From Solirubrobacterales bacterium (GTDB lineage: Bacteria > Actinomycetota > Thermoleophilia > Solirubrobacterales > 70-9), in the NCBI GenBank assembly GCA_016712175.1, contig JADJRQ010000002.1, forward strand, positions 406,967-470,966: a stretch of 64,000 nucleotides of DNA, in the 5' to 3' direction. Below the pieces are notes generated by a model. That model had not been told where the DNA came from. It did no database searches and worked only from the letters and a program-made list of their open reading frames with translations. Both the position numbers and the translations under genes were made by a program. Shown one piece after another: positions 38,729 to 48,669 of this stretch; position 1 is the first letter of the stretch, and each line of letters opens with the position of its first letter.

Positions 38729-39400
38729 ATGAAGCAGCTCGCACCAGGAGTCGAACGGCTGGCGCAGTTCCCCCGGCCGATAATCAACGTCTATCTGGCC
38801 GAGGACGTGCTGATCGATGCCGGCACCACCTGGGACCGGCGACGGATCTTCAAGCAGATCAAGGACCGCGAACTCTCGATGGTCGCCCTCACCCACGTTC
38901 ATCCCGACCACCAGGGAGTTGCCCGCGATGTCTGCCTCGAGCGCGATATTCCGCTCGCCTGCCACGCCGACGACGTCGACGCGATGGAAGGCCGGGTGCC
39001 GGTTTCGGGCGAGCAGATCACGAATCCGATCCTGAAGCGCCTCCAGAGTTCATGGGAAGGCCCGCCCCACAAAGTGAGCCGCATTCTCAACGAAGGCGAC
39101 GAAGTCGCCGGGTTCCGGGTGATTCACGCTCCCGGTCACGCCCGGGGCGAAGTCATCTACTTCCGCGAAAGTGACCGCGTGGCCATCTGCGGCGACGTCA
39201 TCCGCAACCTCAGTTACGCCACCGGCCTCTCGGGAATCGACGAGCCACCGGAAATGTTCACTTACGACCCCGCCGAGAACCGCCGGTCGATCCGAAAGCT
39301 CGCCGAACTGAACCCGTCAATCATCCTCCCGGGCCACGGCCCGGAGGTAACGGACATCGGCAAGTTCGAGAAGTTCGTAGAAGCACTGCCCGCCGACTGA
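38729..39400 (+). CDS. Metallo-beta-lactamase-fold hydrolase
   Basis: 223 residues from ATG 38729. The MBL metal-binding motif THVHPDHQG, a further His in HAPGHARGEV, Asp in AICGDV and terminal His in LPGHGPE give the full dinuclear Zn site. The general class is glyoxalase-II-like/quorum-quenching-type hydrolases; the substrate is not deducible. The longer upstream frame encodes low-quality sequence overlapping the previous gene and is not used. Confidence 0.9.
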   Translation: MKQLAPGVERLAQFPRPIINVYLAEDVLIDAGTTWDRRRIFKQIKDRELSMVALTHVHPDHQGVARDVCLERDIPLACHADDVDAMEGRVPVSGEQITNPILKRLQSSWEGPPHKVSRILNEGDEVAGFRVIHAPGHARGEVIYFRESDRVAICGDVIRNLSYATGLSGIDEPPEMFTYDPAENRRSIRKLAELNPSIILPGHGPEVTDIGKFEKFVEALPAD

Positions 39401-39425
39401 CCGTCCGCCGGTTTGACGAGGCCCG

Positions 39426-39470
39426 CGAGATCCCTGAAACCTTGGACTATCCACGGTTTCGGGCATCTCG
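39426..39470. terminator. Long stem-loop after the MBL gene
   Basis: A 16-bp stem with one mismatch and one G-T pair (CGAGATCCCTGAAACC pairing with GGTTTCGGGCATCTCG) and a 13-nt loop, starting 26 nt past the MBL stop. The likely role is a transcription terminator between convergent genes, although it lacks a U tract. Confidence 0.55.
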
Positions 39471-39555
39471 GCGCCCACCGGGGGCCACGTAGGGCGCGGT
39501 GCGGGTACCCCCGTCCAGGATGCCTGCCGGTGCGGGGTACGGAGGTACCTCCTCC

Positions 39556-39636
39556 GGGGACGCTCCCCCGATCGGGTCGAATTTCGGGATCGCCTCGGTC
39601 GTACCGAGACGAACCCCGAAAAAGGGAGCGTTCCCC
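39556..39636. other. Nested hairpin structure in the 300-bp convergent spacer
   Basis: The spacer 39401-39707 holds no gene. An 81-bp nested inverted repeat is visible: outer arms GGGGACGCTCCC and GGGAGCGTTCCCC, middle arms TTTCGGG and CCCGAAA, inner arms CTCGG and CCGAG around a 5-nt loop. Just upstream lies a GGAGGTACCTCC palindrome (39541-39552). Possible roles are a strong bidirectional terminator, a structured RNA or a mobile palindromic repeat. Confidence 0.5.
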
Positions 39637-39689
39637 TCCGGGCGCGCCCCCGCGGCCCACGCCCCACTCAGGCGCGTCCAGATCGTTCC

Positions 39690-39702
39690 CGGGTGCTGCC
39701 CG
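39690..39702. terminator. Hairpin after the LLM oxidoreductase gene
   Basis: CGGG-TGCTG-CCCG stem-loop 5 nt beyond the stop of the minus-strand LLM gene. It has the same stem and loop as the hairpin at 13944-13958, supporting a shared terminator type in this genome. Confidence 0.5.
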
Positions 39703-39707
39703 CTGGC

Positions 39708-40739
39708 TCAGCCCGCAGTGGGGCCGAAGGCTTCGATTATCCGCTCGTTGTACTCCACGATCTGCTCGTTCGGGATGAAGTAGGTCGGGGCTCCGGGGAA
39801 GATCGCGTCGGCAAACTGGGCCACCTCTTCGACTTTTGCCTTGACCTTGTCGACTGTGCCGACGGCGCAGTACTGCTCGACCATTTCATCCGGGATGGCG
39901 GCGGCCACGCCTTCGATGTCACCCTTGCGAAAGGCCGCGGCGGCGTTGGCCGCGTTCTCGCCGAACCCATGAAGCTCGTAGAGCGGCATGTAGGTCTTGA
40001 CGGTCGAATAGAAGGCGACCGTACGCCGGGCCGCGTCCATGCCGCGTTCGTAGTCGTCGTCAATTGCGACACAGATGCTCGGCAGGTAGGTGAAATCGGA
40101 CCGGTCGCGGTTTGAGCGGGAGAGCCCGAGTTCGAAAGCGGGAACGATCACCTCTTCGATCCACCGGGCCGAGCAAAGCGGGTGACCGATCAGGCCGTCC
40201 GCCACATCGCCGGCCATGCGGGACATGCCCTTCTGCACGGCCGCCGTGTAGATCGGGATGTCGGCGCGGACAGGAGGGGTCGCCCGGTACCAGCCCTTGA
40301 TGTCGAGGTCGTAGTACTCGCCCTTGAAAGCGACCGGCTCCCCGGCTGCTGCCCCGTGGATGATTGCGCGGGTCGCTTCGATCGTCTCGCGAAGGTGCGG
40401 GGCCGGCTTGCCATACGGGGCGTTGTGCCAGGTCTCGTTGAGGCGCTTCACGCCCGGGCCGAGCCCGAGGCAGAAGCGGCCGCCGGAGATCTCGTCGATG
40501 TCCATAGCACTCATCGCCATGGTCATCGGGCTGCGAACGAAACCCCAGGCGATCGATGTTCCGATCTGCGCTGATTTCGTCTGACTTGCCAGCCAGGTCG
40601 TCTGGGTGAAGGCGTTTCGGAAGAGTTCGATCGCCCAGACCGACTCGATGCCCGCGGCTTCTGCCTTCAAGGCCAGGTCCGCCATGTCCTGCGGGGAGTC
40701 CCCCATGGCGCCGATCGAGACGCGGTCCATTGCCGTCAT
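39708..40739 (-). CDS. LLM-class, probably F420-dependent oxidoreductase
   Basis: 343 residues from ATG 40739. Luciferase-like monooxygenase pattern: VSIGAMGDSPQDMADLALKAEAAGIESVW at the start, DIDEISGGRFCLGLGPGVKRLNE, and YTAAVQKGMSRMAGDVADGLIGHP. In Actinomycetota such proteins most often use coenzyme F420. The substrate is unknown. It is divergent from the secreted protein at 40913. Confidence 0.87.
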   Translation of the reverse strand: MTAMDRVSIGAMGDSPQDMADLALKAEAAGIESVWAIELFRNAFTQTTWLASQTKSAQIGTSIAWGFVRSPMTMAMSAMDIDEISGGRFCLGLGPGVKRLNETWHNAPYGKPAPHLRETIEATRAIIHGAAAGEPVAFKGEYYDLDIKGWYRATPPVRADIPIYTAAVQKGMSRMAGDVADGLIGHPLCSARWIEEVIVPAFELGLSRSNRDRSDFTYLPSICVAIDDDYERGMDAARRTVAFYSTVKTYMPLYELHGFGENAANAAAAFRKGDIEGVAAAIPDEMVEQYCAVGTVDKVKAKVEEVAQFADAIFPGAPTYFIPNEQIVEYNERIIEAFGPTAG

Positions 40740-40912
40740 TTGGCTGAGGCTATCTGGTGGCAGGCAGGTTCGCTTCGATCCAATACCGAACACCGAGTTT
40801 GATTGCCACGCATAGGGGTACCTCGCTGTATATGGGCAGTGCCGGAACCGTCGGAACTGGCGCATCGATGCCCTTCATTGGCCCGAAGTCAACACATACA
40901 AAGGGGTTACGG

Positions 40913-42792
<1,880 letters not shown>

Positions 42793-42823
42793 CGGAGTTC
42801 CCTTAGGGGTTTCGCCTGAGGTT

Positions 42824-42911
42824 CCCTGACCAAGCCTCGGTGTGCCTCGCCGGATCCGACAGTGCTCAGCACGGCGGGTCCGACGAGGTGCGGCGAGGCG
42901 CCGCGTCAGGG
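42824..42911. terminator. 88-bp imperfect inverted repeat between convergent genes
   Basis: CCCTGAC at 42824-42830 pairs with GTCAGGG at 42905-42911, with further partial pairing inward (GCCTCG with CGAGGC; GATCCG region) to a central palindrome GTGCTCAGCAC (42862-42872). It lies between the secreted protein (+) and the thiolase gene (-), consistent with a bidirectional terminator; a palindromic mobile repeat is an alternative. Confidence 0.55.
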
Positions 42912-42916
42912 GGCCT

Positions 42917-44089
42917 TCAGATCTTCTGGATCAGTGTGCCTGTCCCAATTCCTCCGCCGCAGCACATTGTGAGGAGACCGATTTCCTTGTCGTCCCTCTC
43001 CATCTCGTGGAGCAGCGTGGTCATCAGGCGGCCGCCGGTCGAACCGAGCGGATGGCCGAGGGCCATCGCTCCGCCGTTGACGTTGACCTTGTCCATGTCC
43101 GGATCGAGCTCACGCTGCCAGGCGACGACAACCGAAGCGAAAGCCTCGTTGATCTCGACCAGGTCGATGTCATCCATGGTCATCGAGTTGCGCTCGAGCA
43201 GCTTCTTCGTCGCCGGGATCGGACCGGTGAGCATGATCACGGGGTCAACACCGACCGCGGTCTGATCAAGGATCTTCGCGCGCGGGGTCATGCCGAGCTC
43301 ATCGGCCTTCTCGCGGCTCATCAGCAGTAGCGCCGCAGAGCCGTCGGAAACCTGTGAGGCGTTTCCGGCCGTGACCTTGCCGTCTTCCTTGAAGGCAGGC
43401 TTGAGGCCGGCGAGGGTCTCAACCGAAGTGCCGGGACGAATGCCCTGGTCGGTCGTGATGGTCTCGCCATCGATCGTCATCGGGACCATTTCGCGTTCGA
43501 AGCGCCCTTCTTCCGTGGCAGCCTGGGCGTTGGCGTGGGAGCGCACAGCGAGCTCATCGAGCTCGGTCCGGGAGATGTCCCACTTGTCGGCGATCATTTC
43601 GGCCGAGATGCCCTGGTTGACCAGGTTGTACTTCTCGAGGATGGCCGGCGAATAGCCGAGGCCATACTCCTCCATCACTTTGTACGAGTCGGCGAATGAA
43701 ATGTGGCCCATGTGCTCGACACCGCCGCCGATCATCACGTCGTGGACGCCGGAGGCAATCATCGCTGCGGCGAAGTTCACGGCCTGCTGGGCGGAACCGC
43801 ACTGGCGGTCGATCGTGGTCGCCGGGGTCTCAATCGGGAAGCCGGCTTCGAGCCAGGCGTTCCGCCCGATGTTGAGGCTCTGCTCACCGAACTGCTGGAC
43901 GCAACCCGCGACGACGTCTTCGACCAGCGCCGGATCCAGACCTGAGCGCTCGATCAACTCGGTGTACGACTTCGCCAGGAGGGTCGAAGGATGCATGTCC
44001 TTGTAGTAGCCCTTTTCCTTGTGCCCGCGACCCACCGGGGTCCGGACTGCTTCTACGATTACGACTTCGCGGCCGCCAAACTTGGTCAT
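42917..44089 (-). CDS. Acetyl-CoA acyltransferase (thiolase)
   Basis: A 390-residue thiolase with nucleophile Cys97 in DRQCGSAQQA, the NGGAMALGHPLGSTGGR His motif and the C-terminal CCGGGIGTG Cys. It carries out the final thiolytic step of beta-oxidation or the reverse condensation. It is divergent from a 3-hydroxyacyl-CoA dehydrogenase gene across a spacer that contains a perfect palindromic operator, so both are probably under one regulator. Confidence 0.94.
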   Translation of the reverse strand: MTKFGGREVVIVEAVRTPVGRGHKEKGYYKDMHPSTLLAKSYTELIERSGLDPALVEDVVAGCVQQFGEQSLNIGRNAWLEAGFPIETPATTIDRQCGSAQQAVNFAAAMIASGVHDVMIGGGVEHMGHISFADSYKVMEEYGLGYSPAILEKYNLVNQGISAEMIADKWDISRTELDELAVRSHANAQAATEEGRFEREMVPMTIDGETITTDQGIRPGTSVETLAGLKPAFKEDGKVTAGNASQVSDGSAALLLMSREKADELGMTPRAKILDQTAVGVDPVIMLTGPIPATKKLLERNSMTMDDIDLVEINEAFASVVVAWQRELDPDMDKVNVNGGAMALGHPLGSTGGRLMTTLLHEMERDDKEIGLLTMCCGGGIGTGTLIQKI

Positions 44090-44157
44090 CGAAAACCTTT
44101 CCTCTACTACTGGTCAGAGTGCCCGGCAAGCGGGATAAACTGCTTCCACGATACCTG

Positions 44158-44175
44158 ATTGACTTGTCAGTCAAT
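44158..44175. promoter_or_regulatory. Perfect palindrome, operator of the divergent thiolase / hydroxyacyl-CoA dehydrogenase genes
   Basis: ATTGACT-TGTC-AGTCAAT, 7-bp perfect arms and 4-nt spacer, lies in the 123-bp divergent spacer 38 nt before the dehydrogenase start. TetR-type fatty-acid degradation regulators bind palindromes of this size. The regulator gene is not in the window. Confidence 0.7.
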
Positions 44176-44212
44176 AGGGGAACCGCCCTCCAACGAAACT
44201 GAGAACCGCCCA

Positions 44213-45040
44213 ATGCAAGAGAACCCCTACCTCGAACTGGCCGTTGCCGGAAGTGGCGCCATCGCCACGGGCCTTGCCGCCCTGGCCTCGGTTCGCAGTG
44301 AAACCGTCTGGTTGCTCGCCCGTAGCCAGGAGTCGGCCGATGCCGCATTGGCTACTGTCGCCAAGACCTGTGGCCGGATCGACGGTGCCGACGCCTCCTG
44401 CATCCAGGCGACGACGGATCCCGCGGAGCTACGCGGGGCGCAGCTCGTCGTCGAGGCGATCATCGAGGACCACGATGCGAAGACGGCCCTTCTCGGGAAA
44501 ATCGGCGCGGCCGCCCCGGACGCCGACCTCGCGACAACCACCTCCTCCCTGTCCGTCTCCGCCATCGGTGAAGACTGCGGCTTCGGCGAAAGGCTGATCG
44601 GCTTCCACGTCTTCAATCCCGTGCCGGTGATGAACCTGGTCGAAATCTGCGCGCCCGCCGTCGTCGATCCGGCGGTCGGCGAGCGTGCCCACAAGTGGTG
44701 CACCGCCATCGGCAAGACCTCGATTGATGTCCCGGACACGCCGGGCTTCGTGGTCAACCGCCTGCTCTTCCCTTTCCTCTTCGACGCCGTCCGTCTTCAG
44801 GAACGAACCTCGATGCCGTCAGCCGACGTCGATGCCTGCATGACCCTCGCGGTCAATCACCCAATGGGGCCGCTCGCCCTGCTCGACCTGATCGGGCTCG
44901 ATATCTCCCTCGCGATCGGCACGGCAATCCACGCCGATACCGGAAACGAGGACCACCGGCCGCCGGATGTAATCGCTGCGAAAGTAGCCGCGGGTGACCT
45001 CGGCCGGAAAAGCGGAAGCGGCTTCTACGACTACGACTGA
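44213..45040 (+). CDS. 3-hydroxyacyl-CoA (3-hydroxybutyryl-CoA) dehydrogenase
   Basis: 275 residues from ATG 44213. N-terminal Rossmann start LAVAGSGAIATGLAALAS (GxGxxxxG), VVEAIIEDHDAKTALLGKI, catalytic His in IGFHVFNPVPVMNLVEI, and the C-terminal domain PGFVVNRLLFPFLFDAVRL ... NHPMGPLALLDLIGLD ... GRKSGSGFYDYD. It oxidises 3-hydroxyacyl-CoA with NAD. A frame extension upstream to 44159 would cover the operator and is rejected. Works with the divergent thiolase. Confidence 0.93.
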   Translation: MQENPYLELAVAGSGAIATGLAALASVRSETVWLLARSQESADAALATVAKTCGRIDGADASCIQATTDPAELRGAQLVVEAIIEDHDAKTALLGKIGAAAPDADLATTTSSLSVSAIGEDCGFGERLIGFHVFNPVPVMNLVEICAPAVVDPAVGERAHKWCTAIGKTSIDVPDTPGFVVNRLLFPFLFDAVRLQERTSMPSADVDACMTLAVNHPMGPLALLDLIGLDISLAIGTAIHADTGNEDHRPPDVIAAKVAAGDLGRKSGSGFYDYD

Positions 45041-45075
45041 GGCTTCGTGGCGCCTGACCACGGAACCTCCGCGAT

Positions 45076-45354
45076 TCAGTCGAGATTTTCTATCCGGGAA
45101 GCAAGTTCGAAGTCGGCTTCGGTGAGCCCGCCTTCGTGGTGATCATGGATCGCGACCTCGACCTTGTTCCAGGAGATCGAAAGGTCGGGATGGTGACCCA
45201 TGTTCTCCGCGGGAGCCACCAGCGCGTCAACGAACCTGATTGACCCCACAAAGTCCTCGAACTCGAACTCGCGAACGATCTCATGGCCCCGCCGGGACCA
45301 GCCGTCGAGCTTGCCCAGCCGCGTTTCGATCTCGTCGTCGGTCAGAAGTGCCAT
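45076..45354 (-). CDS. phhB: Pterin-4a-carbinolamine dehydratase
   Basis: A 92-residue single-domain protein with the family motif GHHPDLSISWNKVEVAIHDHHEGGLT containing the catalytic His residues. It recycles 4a-hydroxytetrahydrobiopterin, or in many bacteria serves another pterin (for example MoCo-type) role. It lies 3 nt downstream of the rhomboid gene and is probably co-transcribed with it. Confidence 0.9.
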   Translation of the reverse strand: MALLTDDEIETRLGKLDGWSRRGHEIVREFEFEDFVGSIRFVDALVAPAENMGHHPDLSISWNKVEVAIHDHHEGGLTEADFELASRIENLD

Positions 45355-45357
45355 GTT

Positions 45358-46201
45358 TCAGAGGCCCGGGAAGGGTTCGGAGATCATGATCGCCGCGACT
45401 ACGGAAATCGCCCCAACCGCAACGATGCCGCCGTACTCGAGCGCCTTGGCACTGGCTCCGAGTTGCCCGCGTTCACCGGCAATGACCAGCAGGCCGCAGA
45501 TGACTCCGCCGATCACGCCACCGAGGTGTCCGCCGATACTTATGCCGCTGATCGTGAAGGTAAGAGCCAGGGTTGATCGCAAGGATGATGCCGACCTCGC
45601 GGGCCAGGTCATTGAGCCCACGGCCGCGGGCGATTACGAACACGGCTCCGAAGATGCCGAAAACCGCGCCTGAGGCCCCGACCGTCGGAGTGAAACTGCC
45701 GGAAAGCAGGATCGCCCCAAACGAACCCGCCAGCAGGCAGGCGAAATAGATCATCACGAAACGCACGGTGCCGACCGACGGCTCGAGGATCTTGCCAAGG
45801 AAGTAGAGCGCGAACATGTTGAACGCGAGGTGCATGAAGCCGGCGTGCAGGAATCCACCGGTGATCAGCCGGTACCACTCGCCGTCCGCCACTCCGACCC
45901 CGAGAACGGAAAAATTGTTGAAGACGCTGCCGCCGGCGCTGAGGCCGCCGGACCCGGTAGCAATGGTCAGCAGGAAGGCAGCCACGTTGACGCCGATCAG
46001 CACCAGCGTCGCCGGATAGGCGCCCGTGCCACTGATCGCGGCCGGTCCGCTCACGACCCTGGTCTTCTCTCTTCCACATTCCGGGCAGCGGAAACCGACC
46101 GGCGTCTGGATCATGCAGTCCGGGCAGATCGGGCGGCCGCAGCTCGAGCAGGAAACTCCGGTCTCGACCGAGGGATGGCGGTAACAGGTGCGCAAGATCA
46201 C
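45358..46201 (-). CDS. Rhomboid-family intramembrane serine protease with N-terminal zinc ribbon (frameshifted)
   Basis: From GTG 46201 an N-terminal B-box/zinc-ribbon-like segment has cysteines in CYRHPSVETGVSC, CGRPICPDC and CPECG. Then six membrane helices follow, with HAGFMHLAFNMFALYFLG, the catalytic Ser in VGASGAVFGIFG and the catalytic His in SIGGHLGG. The frame breaks at 45570-45572 (on the minus strand AACCCTGG); removing one C restores INLALTFTISGISIGGHLGG. It cleaves membrane helices; substrate unknown. Likely an assembly indel in an intact gene. Confidence 0.85.
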
Positions 46202-46255
46202 CAAGCCTAATTGAACGGGACTACGGCGAACCCCGCGAGCGGGGACAATGTTGTC

Positions 46256-46759
46256 GTGGAGAGGATCGGATACACACGGCTCTACGCAACTTCCGCCGGA
46301 GTGGTGCTCGTTCTGCTCGGGCTTTTCGGGCTGCTGAAGAGTGCCGAGTTCGACGTGCCCGAGCTCTATTCGGAGTTGCTCGGGTTCTACGCGGTAAACG
46401 GCTGGGCGAACCTGCTCCACATCTTCGTCGGGTTGCTCGGCCTGGTGATGGCCCGGCGGCTGTCACGACCTTTCGCAATGATCGCGGCCGTTCTTTTCAT
46501 CGGCCTCGGGGCCTGGGGGATCCTGGCTCCCAACTCCGACCTGCTCTTCAACAAGTTGCCGGCCGAGCGCTGGGTCAACCTGTTCAACCTGATCCTCGGC
46601 TTCGGCGCGCTGGGCTGCCTGGTCGCCAGTGTCTGGGGCCGTTTCACCAAGTCGGTCAAGGAACGGATCGAACATCGCCGTACCCGCCACAGTCGCCGCG
46701 AACAACGGCGCCGCGCTGAGCGGCGAAAGCAGAGCCAGAAACTAAAGTCCAGTTCGTGA
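46256..46759 (+). CDS. DUF4383-type four-helix membrane protein
   Basis: About 167 residues from GTG 46256 (TTG 46211 also possible). There are four predicted helices (about residues 10-33, 52-74, 80-98, 113-135) with the family's NLLHIFVGLLGL segment, then an Arg-rich cytoplasmic tail (HRRTRHSRREQRRRAERRKQ). Common in Actinomycetota; function unknown. It overlaps convergently with the next minus gene by 18 bp. Confidence 0.8.
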   Translation: MERIGYTRLYATSAGVVLVLLGLFGLLKSAEFDVPELYSELLGFYAVNGWANLLHIFVGLLGLVMARRLSRPFAMIAAVLFIGLGAWGILAPNSDLLFNKLPAERWVNLFNLILGFGALGCLVASVWGRFTKSVKERIEHRRTRHSRREQRRRAERRKQSQKLKSSS

Positions 46760-47071
46760 CCGGGCGCCCTTGACCAAGCCCTCGATCCGCGACGAGCGCT
46801 GACGTTCACGGCGCCGGTATTCGAGGACGACGAGTGCGCCCGTAGCCAGACCACCAGCAGCCACGGCCACGACCGGCCGAACCCAGTTGCGTGGATCACG
46901 AAGTGACTGCATCTCACTTTCGGTCAGCTCGTCGGCCCAGTCGCTGAGGTCAGCCGCGGCAGCTTCGGAGATTGCCGAGAATTTTCCCCGGAACCGGGTC
47001 GACAGCCTTTCCGGAGGGTCAATCGGTTTGAGTACATCAGCCAGCAGGTCCTCTAGGCGAAGTTCATCCAT
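46742..47071 (-). CDS. Small membrane protein, possible anti-sigma partner
   Basis: 109 residues from ATG 47071: an acidic cytoplasmic N-terminus (MDELRLEDLLADVLKPIDPP), a helical region and one C-terminal membrane helix (VRPVVAVAAGGLATGALVVL) followed by a basic tail. It overlaps the 3' end of the ECF sigma gene by 19 nt, the common arrangement for a cognate membrane anti-sigma factor. No zinc-binding HxxxCxxC motif is present, so the role is inferred from position only. Confidence 0.6.
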   Translation of the reverse strand: MDELRLEDLLADVLKPIDPPERLSTRFRGKFSAISEAAAADLSDWADELTESEMQSLRDPRNWVRPVVAVAAGGLATGALVVLEYRRRERQRSSRIEGLVKGARSRTGL

Positions 47072-47634
47072 CTCCGGCCTCTTCCATCCGTTCCCTGGAG
47101 CTGCTTGATCGCCCGGTGAAGCAGGACCTTGGTCGCCCCGTCGGACTTGCCCATGGCCCGCGCAATCTCGCGGTTGTCCATGCCGAGCGCGAATCGCATG
47201 ACCAGTGCCTCGCGCCGTTCCTCCGGCAGCTCTTCGAGGTGCTTCATCACAGCCCGTAGCTCGGCGCGCCCTTCGACCACATCCTCGGTCGAGTGTTTCG
47301 CGGCCGGCGGCTCGATGCTTTCGAGCGGAGTCTGGGGTTTGCGGGAACGGTCCCGGTGATAGTTGGCGGCGAGGTTGTGAGCGATCCGGATCAGCCAGGG
47401 CCGGAGAGGACGCCCGTCCGACTCGCGCCGGGCCCGCGGATAGTGCCGGTACGCCTGAAGAAAGGTCTGCTCGGTCAGGTCCTCGGCGTCGTGGTGATTG
47501 CCGATCCGGTAGTAGGCGTAGGAATAGACGTCCCGGAGATGGTCGCGATACAGCTCTTCGAAGCCGGCGTCCGTGACCGCTTTGCTCTCCAGCGGAGCCT
47601 CTGGCGCTTTGGTTTCTCCACTGGCTTCGTCCAC
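47053..47634 (-). CDS. ECF sigma-70 family sigma factor
   Basis: A 193-residue protein with region 2 (FEELYRDHLRDVYSYAYYRIGNHHDAEDLTEQTFLQAY) and region 4 (LPEERREALVMRFALGMDNREIARAMGKSDGATKVLLHRA). It redirects RNA polymerase to stress promoters; the likely regulator is the overlapping downstream membrane gene. Confidence 0.92.
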   Translation of the reverse strand: MDEASGETKAPEAPLESKAVTDAGFEELYRDHLRDVYSYAYYRIGNHHDAEDLTEQTFLQAYRHYPRARRESDGRPLRPWLIRIAHNLAANYHRDRSRKPQTPLESIEPPAAKHSTEDVVEGRAELRAVMKHLEELPEERREALVMRFALGMDNREIARAMGKSDGATKVLLHRAIKQLQGTDGRGRRWMNFA

Positions 47635-47682
47635 CCGGGCACCCTATCCCGAAAGTCGCCATTTCAGTGGAAGGACCGGCCA

Positions 47683-48669
47683 TCAGGCAGCCCTTCTCGA
47701 GTGACCGACCCTCCTCAGGGCGGCGACCCACTCGTCCGAGGTGATGCGTCCTGTGACCAGATCGGCCAGCCCCTCAAGGGCATCGGATGGACAACCCGAA
47801 GCAGCGACGGTAGCGGCGATCTGTGGCACCGAATCCATCGCCTCTGAAGCCTGCCCGATCTCTCGCTGGATCTGGTCGGGAGGAGTTCCGCTACCCAGCA
47901 ACTCACCGGCGCGGCGATTCCGGCTACCTTCGGCCATGACCGTCGCCAGGAGGTCGCCGACGCCGGCCAGTCCGTTGAAAGTGCCAAGCTCGGCACCTTG
48001 GGCGACGGCATACTGGACGCACTCGCCCCAGACTGCCGAGGCGGCGATTCCAGCGGCGTTCAAGCCATGGGGTTCGGCCGCGGCTGCCGCAAGCACGGCG
48101 GCATTCTTCGCGGCGCCTGCCATCTCCACCCCGACCACGTCGCGGGATCGCTCGCAGACCAGCCCGGCCTTGTCGAAGACCCCACCGAGCTGGGCACTCA
48201 GATCGGCGTCACCGGTGCCGAGCACGAGGGCCGCGGATCCGGACACGGCTTCGCGGGCATGGGCCGGACCGCCGAGGCATGAGACACCCCGGGACTGAAT
48301 CCGCTCGGCCACGTAATCCGAGGGAAGCTGGCCCTTTGGCGCAATCAGGCCCTTGGCCAGCAGCAGAACTCCGGCCCGCCGGCCGACCCGGTCAGCGACG
48401 GCACCGACCGCCTGCGGATAAGAGGCAGAAGGCACGGCGATACAGAGCAGATCCACTCCACCCAGTTCGATTTCGCTGGATTTCCGGATCTCGATCGCAT
48501 CGGGCAGCCGGACTCCCGGCAGGTACCGATCGTTCTCGCGAGCGAAGGAGATCGCGTCAGCCTGCTCTTCGGTTCGCGTTCCGAGTTGGACCTCGAGGCC
48601 ACCGCGAGCGAGCAGAACGGCAACTGCCGTGCCCCAGCTGCCGGCACCGATAACCGCGGCGCGGCGCAT
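47683..48669 (-). CDS. gpsA: NAD(P)H-dependent glycerol-3-phosphate dehydrogenase
   Basis: 328 residues from ATG 48669. The N-terminal Rossmann AVIGAGSWGTAVAVLL, VDLLCIAVPSASYPQAV, VLLLAKGLI, GPAHAREAVSG and the catalytic VEMAGAAKNAAVLAAAAAEPHG motif are all present. It supplies sn-glycerol-3-phosphate for phospholipids. The same frame runs open upstream into the plsC C-terminus with no stop once the plsC indel is fixed, so GpsA could be translated as a PlsC-GpsA fusion or re-initiated at 48669. Confidence 0.93.
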   Translation of the reverse strand: MRRAAVIGAGSWGTAVAVLLARGGLEVQLGTRTEEQADAISFARENDRYLPGVRLPDAIEIRKSSEIELGGVDLLCIAVPSASYPQAVGAVADRVGRRAGVLLLAKGLIAPKGQLPSDYVAERIQSRGVSCLGGPAHAREAVSGSAALVLGTGDADLSAQLGGVFDKAGLVCERSRDVVGVEMAGAAKNAAVLAAAAAEPHGLNAAGIAASAVWGECVQYAVAQGAELGTFNGLAGVGDLLATVMAEGSRNRRAGELLGSGTPPDQIQREIGQASEAMDSVPQIAATVAASGCPSDALEGLADLVTGRITSDEWVAALRRVGHSRRAA

